21,427 nt of DNA from JANOBJ01 sp031411575 (lineage in GTDB: Bacteria; Pseudomonadota; Gammaproteobacteria; Burkholderiales; Burkholderiaceae_C), in NCBI GenBank assembly GCA_031411575.1, contig JANOBJ010000038.1:1-21427 (forward strand), written 5' to 3'. Below, piece after piece: positions 13,672 through 19,544 of the stretch. Position 1 is the first letter of the stretch. Each line of letters begins with the position of its first letter. The position numbers and the translations under genes were made by a program. The notes under the pieces were generated by a model, which was given only the letters and a program-made list of their open reading frames with translations, was not told the DNA's origin and did not search any database.

Positions 13672-14139
13672 TCAGGCGGTTTGGGCCGACTGCCAAGTGG
13701 CGATCAGGCCGTGCAGGGCGGTGGCGTCGGTGCTGGCCTTGATGCGTTCACGCAACGGTGCATCGCTCAGCAGTTCGGCAATTTCAGACAGGATTTCCAA
13801 GTGCTTCTGGGTGGCCGCCTCGGGCACCAGCAGAAAAATCAGCAGGCCGACCGCTTGCTCGTCGGGCGCATCAAAGCCGATCGGCTGGGCCAGCTGGAAC
13901 ACCGCCGCCATCGGCGCCTTCAGGCCCTTGATGCGGCCGTGCGGAATAGCCACGCCATGGCCCAGGCCGGTCGAGCCCAGCCGCTCGCGGGCGAACAGGC
14001 TGTCGGTCACCAGCGCGCGGGACAGACCATGGAGGTTTTCAAACAGCAGGCCAGCTTCTTCAAAAGCGCGCTTTTTGCTGGTGGCATCTACGCTCACAAG
14101 CACCTGAGCGGCAGGAAGAATGGACGCGAGACGGTTCAT
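13672..14139 (-). CDS. ptsN: Nitrogen-PTS EIIA component
   Basis: EIIA-Ntr, the terminal phosphoacceptor of the regulatory PTS (PtsP-NPr-PtsN), which signals nitrogen and potassium status rather than transporting sugar. The 155 residues include the phosphorylation loop STGLGHGVAIPHGRI with the active His at about 67, and the family features EEAGLLFENLHGL and LLIFLLVPEAATQKHLEILSEIAELL. I chose MNRLASILP (ATG 14139); MPMNRLAS from 14145 is an equally possible start, and neither has a Shine-Dalgarno. A predicted promoter would give an RNA beginning only about 10 nt before the ATG. hprK follows downstream and hpf lies upstream behind a terminator. Confidence 0.95.
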   Translation of the reverse strand: MNRLASILPAAQVLVSVDATSKKRAFEEAGLLFENLHGLSRALVTDSLFARERLGSTGLGHGVAIPHGRIKGLKAPMAAVFQLAQPIGFDAPDEQAVGLLIFLLVPEAATQKHLEILSEIAELLSDAPLRERIKASTDATALHGLIATWQSAQTA

Positions 14140-14156
14140 GGGCATGACGGAAAAGT

Positions 14157-14184
14157 ATTATGCACCCGCAACAGGGCGGTGCAA
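14157..14184 (-). promoter_or_regulatory. Predicted ptsN promoter
   Basis: On the minus strand TTGCAC (14184-14179), a 16-nt spacer and CATAAT (14162-14157) make a good sigma70-type promoter. It lies just after the hpf terminator, where a new promoter for ptsN-hprK is expected. Transcription would start around 14150, leaving an unusually short leader of 5-11 nt. Confidence 0.5.
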
Positions 14185-14301
14185 CCTCAACGCGGCAGGG
14201 TGCCTGGAGGACACCAAACTATTCCACAAAACCCGAGAAACCCTTCGCTTCGGCCGCCGGCGTTGCCGGTGGCGGCGTGGTTTTTCCACCAAATCGCGCC
14301 C

Positions 14302-14333
14302 GAAAACAAAACCGCCCGCAGGTTGCGGGCGGT
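14302..14333 (-). terminator. Rho-independent terminator after hpf
   Basis: On the minus strand a 9-bp GC stem (CCGCCCGCA / TGCGGGCGG, 14312-14320 with 14324-14332) with a 3-nt loop is followed by TTTTGTTTTC. It lies 23 nt beyond the hpf stop and is the strongest terminator in the window. Confidence 0.85.
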
Positions 14334-14355
14334 TCGGGTCGAGCGCGCAAACAGC

Positions 14356-14685
14356 CTACATCAGGCGCTTGACGGTCTCGTGGTGGTGGTCCTGCAGCCG
14401 GTCCTTGTGGCGCACCACCTGACGGTCAAGCTTGTCGACCAGTTCGTCCACCGCCGCATACAGATCAGCATGCGAGCTTTCGGCGAACAGGTCGCTGCCC
14501 TTGACATGGATGTTGCACTCGGCGCGCTGCCTTCGTTCCTTTTCCTTTTGTTTCTCGACGGTCAGCAGGACTTTGACATCGACCACCTGGTCAAAGTGGC
14601 GGGAGATTCGATCAAGCTTGGTGGTCACATAAGTACGCAGGGCGGGGGTGACTTCGAGGTGGTGACCGCTGATCGTCAAGTTCAT
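14356..14685 (-). CDS. hpf: Ribosome hibernation-promoting factor, short form
   Basis: Binds the 30S decoding region and dimerises or silences ribosomes in stationary phase. From the ATG at 14685-14683 the protein is 109 residues. It begins MNLTISGHHLEVTPALRTYV and has the beta-alpha-beta HPF/RaiA fold elements (HFDQVVDVKVLLTVEKQK, AECNIHVKGSDLFAESSHADLYAAVDELVDKLDRQVVRHKDR). AGGAGG lies 7 nt before this ATG and fixes the start, although the frame is open 34 codons further upstream. The length marks the short form lacking the C-terminal dimerisation domain. rpoN, often its upstream neighbour, is not here; an MFS gene is. It has its own promoter candidate, an FNR-type site upstream and a strong terminator. 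Confidence 0.95.
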   Translation of the reverse strand: MNLTISGHHLEVTPALRTYVTTKLDRISRHFDQVVDVKVLLTVEKQKEKERRQRAECNIHVKGSDLFAESSHADLYAAVDELVDKLDRQVVRHKDRLQDHHHETVKRLM

Positions 14686-14769
14686 GAATAGCCTCCTGTT
14701 GCTAGGGGTTGAAACGGCTGCCGTTGGTTGGCCGGCAGCTTGCGAACGCGAAATCGACTGGCTTGACCC

Positions 14770-14798
14770 ACTATGCAGCCGCGTCACCCGAAAGGCAA
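14770..14798 (-). promoter_or_regulatory. Predicted hpf promoter
   Basis: On the minus strand TTGCCT (14798-14793), a 17-nt spacer and CATAGT (14775-14770), each matching 4 of 6 consensus positions. It would give a leader of about 75-80 nt before the hpf ATG. Confidence 0.35.
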
Positions 14799-14809
14799 TG
14801 GCTTTTCAA

Positions 14810-14841
14810 TGCTGCGTCGCAGCAATTTGCAACCCTTTGCA
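14810..14841. repeat. Palindrome and paired TTTGCAA motifs upstream of hpf
   Basis: TGCTGCG-T-CGCAGCA (14810-14824) is a 7-bp perfect inverted repeat. Next to it are two direct copies of TTTGCAA spaced by CCC (about 14826-14841). The cluster lies between the FNR-type box and the predicted hpf promoter and could be an operator. Confidence 0.35.
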
Positions 14842-14858
14842 AGACCCGCGGCAAGTGC

Positions 14859-14872
14859 TTGATGTGCATCAA
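14859..14872. promoter_or_regulatory. FNR/Anr/Crp-type palindrome upstream of hpf
   Basis: TTGATGTGCATCAA matches the FNR-family consensus TTGATNNNNATCAA at all ten specified positions. It overlaps the stop codon of the MFS gene and its centre lies about 180 nt before the hpf ATG, and roughly 100 bp before the predicted hpf transcription start. Confidence 0.5.
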
Positions 14873-16125
14873 CTTTTCGCTGCAACCACGGCCACGGCCG
14901 CCGGCGCGCCAGAGCCGGGGGATGCGCCGTGAAGGGTTAATCGGCCCGCCATCCAGATGGCGCACACGCTGGCCGCGGCACCGACGACCGCCGCCATCCA
15001 GTAGTTTTGCACCAGACCCTGCGCGTCCCGGCTGATGATCAGGCCGCCGACAAAAGCCGCCACGCCCATCGCGGCCGACTGCACCGCCGAGTTGAGCGTC
15101 ATGAAGGTGCCGCGCAGCTGCGGGTTGGCCGCCGAGGTCAGGATGGCCATGCCGGGGATCATGCGCCCGCTCATGCAGGTAAAGAACAGCGTGGACACGA
15201 TCAGCACCACCCACAGGGGCATGCCGCGCACCAGCGTGGTCGCCACCATCGGAAAGATCACCGCCACGGCCAGCAGGCGAAAGGTTTCAACCTTGCCGCG
15301 CTGGTCCGTCATGCGGCCAAACAACCTGGCCGTGAACAGCGTGACCACGCCGCCGCACAGGTACACATACGGAATCTGGTCGGCGCGCACGCCCGCGTTG
15401 GTCTGCATGTAGATGGTGATGTAGGGGATGACCGTAAACCCCGCAAACATCAAGAGGCCCGAGAACACAAACGCTTTCAGGTGGTTCGCGTCTGCCAGCA
15501 CGGTGCGGATGCCGCCCAGCACCGACGGCCGGTTGCTGGCGCGCAGGTGGTCGTCGAGCACCGGCAGCGTCCACGCCGCGAACAGCGCCAGCACAGCGCA
15601 TAGCGCCGCGATGCCGATAAAGGTGGCGTGCCAGTTCAAATGCGCCGCCAGGAACAGGCCCGCCGGCACACCCGCGACCGTGGCCACCGAGAACGAGGTC
15701 ATCACGATGCCCATGGCGCGGCCGCGCCGCTCGAACGGAATCACGTCGCCCACAATGGTCTGTGACAGGGCCGACAGCACCCCGCCAAACACGCCCGCCG
15801 CGATACGCGCGGTCATCAGCGTCCCGTAGGTCGGCGCCAGGCCACAGGCCAGCGTGGCCAGCGCAAACAGGGCATACAGCACCAGCAGCAGCCGCTTGCG
15901 TCCAAACCGGTCGATGTAGGTGGCCGCCAGCAGCCCGGACGCGCCGGCGGCCAGCGTGTAGGCCGAGACCAGCAAGCCGAACTGCGCGTCGGTGATGCCG
16001 AACAATTGCGTGAACTGCGGCCCCAGCGGCATCATGATCATGAAGTCCAGGATGTGGGTGAACTGGATGCCGGCCAGCGTGAACAGCAGCCACAGTTCGC
16101 GCCGGGGAGAGAGTTTTTGCGCCAT
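14869..16125 (-). CDS. Major facilitator superfamily transporter (DHA1-like)
   Basis: An inner-membrane secondary transporter of 418 residues with about 12 predicted membrane segments. MFS features: ITDAQFGLLVSAYTLAAGASGLLA, the loop 2-3 signature DRFGRKRLL (A-like motif), LMTARIAAGVFGGVLSALSQTI and the second-half loop GRMTDQRGKVETF. It resembles the DHA1/AraJ-type sugar-efflux or drug-efflux groups, but the substrate cannot be read from sequence. The ATG at 16125-16123 lacks a Shine-Dalgarno; the 15 nt before it on the coding strand are pyrimidine-rich. It diverges from the patatin gene with an 82-nt gap. Its stop codon lies within the FNR-type box upstream of hpf. Confidence 0.9.
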   Translation of the reverse strand: MAQKLSPRRELWLLFTLAGIQFTHILDFMIMMPLGPQFTQLFGITDAQFGLLVSAYTLAAGASGLLAATYIDRFGRKRLLLVLYALFALATLACGLAPTYGTLMTARIAAGVFGGVLSALSQTIVGDVIPFERRGRAMGIVMTSFSVATVAGVPAGLFLAAHLNWHATFIGIAALCAVLALFAAWTLPVLDDHLRASNRPSVLGGIRTVLADANHLKAFVFSGLLMFAGFTVIPYITIYMQTNAGVRADQIPYVYLCGGVVTLFTARLFGRMTDQRGKVETFRLLAVAVIFPMVATTLVRGMPLWVVLIVSTLFFTCMSGRMIPGMAILTSAANPQLRGTFMTLNSAVQSAAMGVAAFVGGLIISRDAQGLVQNYWMAAVVGAAASVCAIWMAGRLTLHGASPGSGAPAAVAVVAAKS

Positions 16126-16207
16126 GATGGGGGAGAGTGAGGAACGAATCTAGCACCCCGGCGCGGCACTTGCTTCCCCGGGGTTGAACCGGGAACACGA
16201 CCGCCAC

Positions 16208-17413
16208 ATGGGACTCAGCACCGTCATCACCGCATCATTTGGCAGTATCAGGCCCGAGCGCCACGCGCTGGTGCTGATGGGCGGCGGCGCGCGGGTTGCC
16301 TACCAGGTGGGGGTGCTGCGCGCACTGGGCACGATGCTGGGGCTGCAGCCGGCCACGCGTGACCGGTTTCCGTTCCAGATTCTGGTGGGCACCTCGGCCG
16401 GGGCGCTGAATTCGGCGTTTCTGGCGAGCCGCGCGAGCGAGGGCCTGGGCGCCTTCGAGGCGCTGGCGCGCTTCAGCACCGAACTGCGCTCGTCGCAGGT
16501 GTACGCGATGGATTTGCCGCAGTGGACACAAACCAGCAAATGGGCGGCCGCGTTCAGCCTGTCGCGCCATGCGCGGCGACACGGCGCGGTGCTCGACAAC
16601 ACGCCGCTGGTGGACACACTGCACCGGGTAATCTCGCTGCCCGGCATCGATCAGTCGCTGCAGACCGGGGTGATCGATGCACTGGCGATCACCAGCTCGA
16701 GCTACACCACCGGCGTGCACTGGACCTTCAGCCACACCACCGATGAGAAGCGCCCCAAGACCTGGGTGCGGCCGGGCCGGCGGGCTGATTTTCAGCCGAT
16801 CACGATCGAACACCTGGTGGCGTCCAGCGCCATTCCCTTCATCTTTCCAGCCACCGCGCTGTGGGTGGACGGGCACCGCGAGTTTTTTGGCGATGGCTCG
16901 ATGCGCCAGGTATCGCCCCTGTCGCCGGCCATGCACCTGGGCGCCACCCGGGTGCTGGTGATCGGCGTGGGGCAACCGCAGCGCTCCAGCCTGGGCACGC
17001 CCATCAGCAGCCAGAACCCGCCCGCGCCGAGCCTGGGCAGCATTGCCGGGCATGCGATGGCCAGCGTGTTCCACGACACGCTGCAGGCCGACGTGGAGCA
17101 GACGCTGCGGGTCAACGAGACATTGGCGCGGCTGCCGCCGGAGCTGGCGCGCGCGCTGCCCTACCGCACGGTGGAGGTGCTGGCGATACAGCCATCGCAG
17201 TCACTCGACGCGCTGGCGCAGGCGCACGCGCATGAGCTGCCCGCGCGCACACGCCGCGTGCTGAGCAGCCTGGGCGCATTGCGCGGCGGTGGCGCGGCAC
17301 TGGCGAGCTATCTGCTGTTCGAACCCGGCTTCCTGGCGGCGCTGCTGGAGTTGGGCGAGCGCGACGCGTATGCGCGCAAAGGCGATCTGCTGGCGTTTTT
17401 TGCTGGCCGCTGA
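16208..17413 (+). CDS. Patatin-like phospholipase
   Basis: A 401-residue serine lipase-fold protein, likely hydrolysing phospholipid or other acyl esters. Features: the oxyanion-hole segment LMGGGARVAYQVGVLRAL (GGGAR at 25-29), the nucleophile elbow GTSAG with Ser63, and the second dyad residue Asp229 in FGDGS. No signal peptide or clear membrane segment is seen, so it is probably cytoplasmic or peripheral. The ATG at 16208 fits the family; a TTG at 16184 would add eight residues. The C-terminal 100 residues (PYRTVEVLAIQPSQSLDALA, ASYLLFEPGFLAALLELGERDA) match the long bacterial patatins that I recall as carrying a DUF3336-like or similar tail, but I cannot confirm that. Function is not known more precisely. 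Confidence 0.9.
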   Translation: MGLSTVITASFGSIRPERHALVLMGGGARVAYQVGVLRALGTMLGLQPATRDRFPFQILVGTSAGALNSAFLASRASEGLGAFEALARFSTELRSSQVYAMDLPQWTQTSKWAAAFSLSRHARRHGAVLDNTPLVDTLHRVISLPGIDQSLQTGVIDALAITSSSYTTGVHWTFSHTTDEKRPKTWVRPGRRADFQPITIEHLVASSAIPFIFPATALWVDGHREFFGDGSMRQVSPLSPAMHLGATRVLVIGVGQPQRSSLGTPISSQNPPAPSLGSIAGHAMASVFHDTLQADVEQTLRVNETLARLPPELARALPYRTVEVLAIQPSQSLDALAQAHAHELPARTRRVLSSLGALRGGGAALASYLLFEPGFLAALLELGERDAYARKGDLLAFFAGR

Positions 17414-17588
17414 CCGAATCGCGATGCGATAATTTGTGGTGTTCTTGTTCTGGAGCTCCCGCGTGGAAACCTACCCCAGTTGGTAGCTTTCGAATTTAAT
17501 TGGGGTCAGATTCCAATTATTCGAAAGCTGCCGTTTTTTGCGTCAACTCACCCCGAATAATTGGAATCTGACCCCAATTAAATCAGCC
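17414..17588. other. Intergenic gap patatin / corA with REP-like element
   Basis: A 175-nt gap. Its left part holds a possible -10, GATAAT (17428-17433), without a good -35, then TGGAG and an inverted repeat CTACC/GGTAG (17471-17486). The right part is almost wholly the REP-like inverted repeat described separately. No conventional Shine-Dalgarno remains directly before corA. Confidence 0.5.
17485..17583. repeat. REP/REPIN-like inverted repeat upstream of corA
   Basis: A perfect 30-bp inverted repeat: 17494-17523 and 17554-17583, separated by 30 nt. The arms contain AATTGGGGTCAGATTCCAAT, a motif I associate with REP sequences near REP-associated tyrosine transposases (RAYT/Y1 family). The left unit is itself a hairpin with an 11-bp outer stem (AGCTTTCGAAT at 17485-17495, pairing with 17519-17529). 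No transposase gene is present, so it would be a non-autonomous element. It ends 5 nt before the corA ATG. Confidence 0.75.
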
Positions 17589-18575
17589 ATGCTCAATATA
17601 TTTACGCTCGCCAACGGCCGGCTCTTCCAGGAAGAGATTGAGTCGCTGGAAGAGCTCTCCAAGTTCCAGCCGATCTGGGTTGATCTGGAATCCCCGACGC
17701 TGGAAGAAAAGCGCTGGGTCAAGCAGTACTACGGCCTTTCCATCCCGGAAGACGCGATGGCCGAGGACATCGAAGAGTCCGCGCGCTTCTACGAAGAAGA
17801 CAACGGCGAACTGCATATCCGCAGTGACTTCCTCATCGCCGACGACGCCGAGCCGCGCACGGTGCGCGTGGCCTTCATCCTGAACCAGCACAACACCGAG
17901 CTGAAAAGCCGCGGCGTGCTGTTCTCGATCCACGACGAGGATGTGCCGGTGTTCCGGCTGCTGCGCCTGCGTGCGCGCCGCGCGCCCGGGCTGATCGAAG
18001 ACGCCAAGGAAGTGTTGCTCAAGCTGTTTGACGCCGACGCCGAATACTCGGCCGACACGCTCGAAGGCATCTACGACGAGCTGGAGAAAGTCAGCACCAA
18101 GGTGCTGTCGGGCGACGTGACCGACGCCCTGGCCGGCGAAGTGCTGGCGGCCATTGCACGCCAGGAAGACCTGAACGGCCGCATCCGCCGCAACGTGATG
18201 GACACGCGCCGCGCGGTGAGCTTCATGATGCGCAGCCGCATGCTCAATGCCGGCCAGTTTGAGGAGGCGCGGCAGATCCTGCGCGACATTGAATCGCTGG
18301 ACAACCACACGGCATTCCTGTTCGACAAGATCAACTTCCTGATGGACGCGACGGTCGGTTTCATCAACATCAACCAGAACAAGATCATCAAGATCTTCTC
18401 GGTGGCCAGCGTGGCGCTGCTGCCGCCCACGCTGATCGCCAGCCTGTACGGCATGAACTTCCAGCACATGCCCGAGCTGACGCAGACGTGGGGCTACCCG
18501 TACGCGCTGGCGCTCATGGTGGCCAGCGCGCTGGTGCCGATGTGGTATTTCAGGAAGCGCGGCTGGCTCAAATAG
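17589..18575 (+). CDS. corA: CorA-family magnesium (divalent cation) transporter
   Basis: Inner-membrane Mg2+/Co2+/Ni2+ channel. The 328-residue protein has a large cytoplasmic funnel domain beginning MLNIFTLANGRLFQEE, a long helical stalk (about 150-260), two C-terminal membrane segments (about 266-286 and 304-322) and the signature YGMNF with GMN at 288-290 between them. The C-terminus ends in the expected basic segment FRKRGWLK. I chose the ATG at 17589 because the family starts MLNIF; the open frame upstream is REP-repeat sequence. There is no Shine-Dalgarno, and the REP-like element ends 5 nt upstream. It converges on the nucleosidase gene. Confidence 0.96.
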   Translation: MLNIFTLANGRLFQEEIESLEELSKFQPIWVDLESPTLEEKRWVKQYYGLSIPEDAMAEDIEESARFYEEDNGELHIRSDFLIADDAEPRTVRVAFILNQHNTELKSRGVLFSIHDEDVPVFRLLRLRARRAPGLIEDAKEVLLKLFDADAEYSADTLEGIYDELEKVSTKVLSGDVTDALAGEVLAAIARQEDLNGRIRRNVMDTRRAVSFMMRSRMLNAGQFEEARQILRDIESLDNHTAFLFDKINFLMDATVGFININQNKIIKIFSVASVALLPPTLIASLYGMNFQHMPELTQTWGYPYALALMVASALVPMWYFRKRGWLK

Positions 18576-18717
18576 ACGCTGCGGTCGCGGGCTGCGGGCT
18601 GTCGGCGTCTGCACGCCGGGCAGACCGGCTGCACAGGGCAGAACAGCTCGTTTTTCGAGTAAAAAGTGCCCGTTGTCCGCATCCTTTGGTCATTGTTTGC
18701 TACTATTTTAATAGCAG
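18576..18717. other. Convergent intergenic gap corA / nucleosidase
   Basis: 142 nt between convergent genes. It contains a weak CTCG-TTTTT-CGAG hairpin near 18645-18660 followed by TAAAAAG, and copy D of the mini-palindrome at the right edge. No classical GC-stem terminator is visible for either gene, so the palindrome may be part of the termination signal. Confidence 0.4.
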
Positions 18718-18720
18718 TCA
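18688..18720 (-). repeat. Dispersed mini-palindrome, copy D (corA/nucleosidase junction)
   Basis: GGTCATTGTTTGC followed by TACTATTTTAATAGC and AGTCA. It lies between the convergent corA and nucleosidase genes, and its last bases contain the nucleosidase stop codon (TGA, 18720-18718). The reverse complement matches copy C over about 30 nt. Confidence 0.8.
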
Positions 18721-19494
18721 GGGCAGCCGTGCCAGCCAGCGCGGAACCAGCTCCAGCGCATAGCGGCTCGCCACCGCCCGGATGAAGCGCGGAAAATCCA
18801 CATGCGCGGCGTCGTCGGCGCGGTCCGAGATGGTCCGCACGGCAGCAAACGGCACACCATAGTCCAGGCAGACCTGCGCCACGGCTGCGCCTTCCATCTC
18901 GACCGCCAGCGGTGCGTGCCCCTGCGCCGCCAGGCCCGCACGAAGTGCCTCCGAGGCGGCCGTGGTGGCGATGAACTGGTCGCCGCTGGCCATCAGCCCC
19001 TGGTGCACCCGCATGTCGTGCAAGCCGAATTCAGCTCGGGTTTCAGCATCAAATAGCGGTGACGCCCCCGCGAACAGGTCATTTGATGCTTCAAAAAGCA
19101 TAGCAGTCAGCGCGGCGTCGCTGGCAAAACGCGCCTGACCGTACAGCGGCACCTCGTACCGCGGGAACAGCGGCGAGGCGTCGATGTCGTGCTGCACGAA
19201 GCCGTCGGCCACCACCATGTCGCCCACGTTCACGCCTGGACCCATGCCGCCCGCCACGCCGGTGAAGAGCATGCGGGTCGCACCAAAACGCTCGATCAAC
19301 GCCGCCGCCGTGGTGGACGCCGCCACCTTGCCGATACGCGACAGCACCAGCACCACCCGCTGGCCTTCGAGCACGCCGCTCACGAACTCGCGCCCCGCGT
19401 GGGTGCTGCGTTGTGCCGCCTGCAGGCGCTCGGCCAGGCCCCGCTGTTCTTCGGCCAGCGCGCTCAGGATGCCGGTGGTGTGCATGGTTGGCAT
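18718..19494 (-). CDS. mtnN: 5'-methylthioadenosine/S-adenosylhomocysteine nucleosidase
   Basis: Hydrolyses MTA and SAH to adenine plus the thioribose derivative, in methionine salvage and the activated methyl cycle. The 258-residue protein (or 255 from the second ATG at 19485) has the N-terminal GILSALAEEQRGL with the general-acid Glu pair, LFTGVAGGMGPGVNVGDMVVA, the substrate segment AVEMEGAAVAQVC and TISDRADD with the catalytic Asp. It is somewhat longer than E. coli MtnN (232). The surplus includes the middle stretch LFEASNDLFAGASPLFDAET, encoded by the diverged mini-palindrome with its 10-bp inverted repeat. The stop codon lies in copy D. No clear Shine-Dalgarno. A general purine phosphorylase-family nucleosidase is the alternative. 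Confidence 0.9.
   Translation of the reverse strand: MPTMHTTGILSALAEEQRGLAERLQAAQRSTHAGREFVSGVLEGQRVVLVLSRIGKVAASTTAAALIERFGATRMLFTGVAGGMGPGVNVGDMVVADGFVQHDIDASPLFPRYEVPLYGQARFASDAALTAMLFEASNDLFAGASPLFDAETRAEFGLHDMRVHQGLMASGDQFIATTAASEALRAGLAAQGHAPLAVEMEGAAVAQVCLDYGVPFAAVRTISDRADDAAHVDFPRFIRAVASRYALELVPRWLARLP
19045..19110. repeat. Diverged mini-palindrome with 10-bp inverted repeat, inside the nucleosidase gene
   Basis: AGCATCAAAT (19045-19054) and ATTTGATGCT (19081-19090) are a perfect 10-bp inverted repeat with a 26-nt spacer. From 19077 the sequence GGTCATTTGATGC...ATAGCAGTCAG echoes copy D (GGTCATTGTTTGC...ATAGCAGTCAG). ATGCT (19086-19090) can alternatively pair with AGCAT (19097-19101). 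The whole segment lies in frame inside the nucleosidase gene. Confidence 0.6.
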
Positions 19495-19500
19495 TGTGCA

Positions 19501-19526
19501 AAGAAAAAGGCGGCCGAAGCCGCCTT
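19501..19526 (-). terminator. Rho-independent terminator after the acyl-CoA ligase gene
   Basis: On the minus strand AAGGCGGC-TTCG-GCCGCCTT forms an 8-bp stem with a stable TTCG tetraloop (19507-19526). The T-rich tract TTTTTCTT overlaps its end. It lies about 18 nt after the ligase stop and just before the nucleosidase gene, separating the two transcripts. Confidence 0.85.
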
Positions 19527-19544
19527 GCGTGCAGTGGCCAGGGG

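Noticed and set aside
14686..14787. N-terminal extension of hpf by 34 codons
   Set aside because: The AGGAGG site and the normal family start MNLTISGHHLEV are at 14685. The upstream frame is non-conserved-looking leader sequence containing the predicted promoter.
14869..16207. Mobile or defence island around the MFS and patatin genes
   Set aside because: Patatin-like proteins occur in some defence systems (e.g. CBASS), but there is no cyclase, sensor or integrase nearby, and the composition matches the surrounding genes.
17538..17588. Upstream in-frame start for corA within the REP-like element
   Set aside because: Residues MRQLTPNNWNLTPIKSA are the translation of the repeat arm and spacer, not family sequence. 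CorA orthologues start MLNIF.
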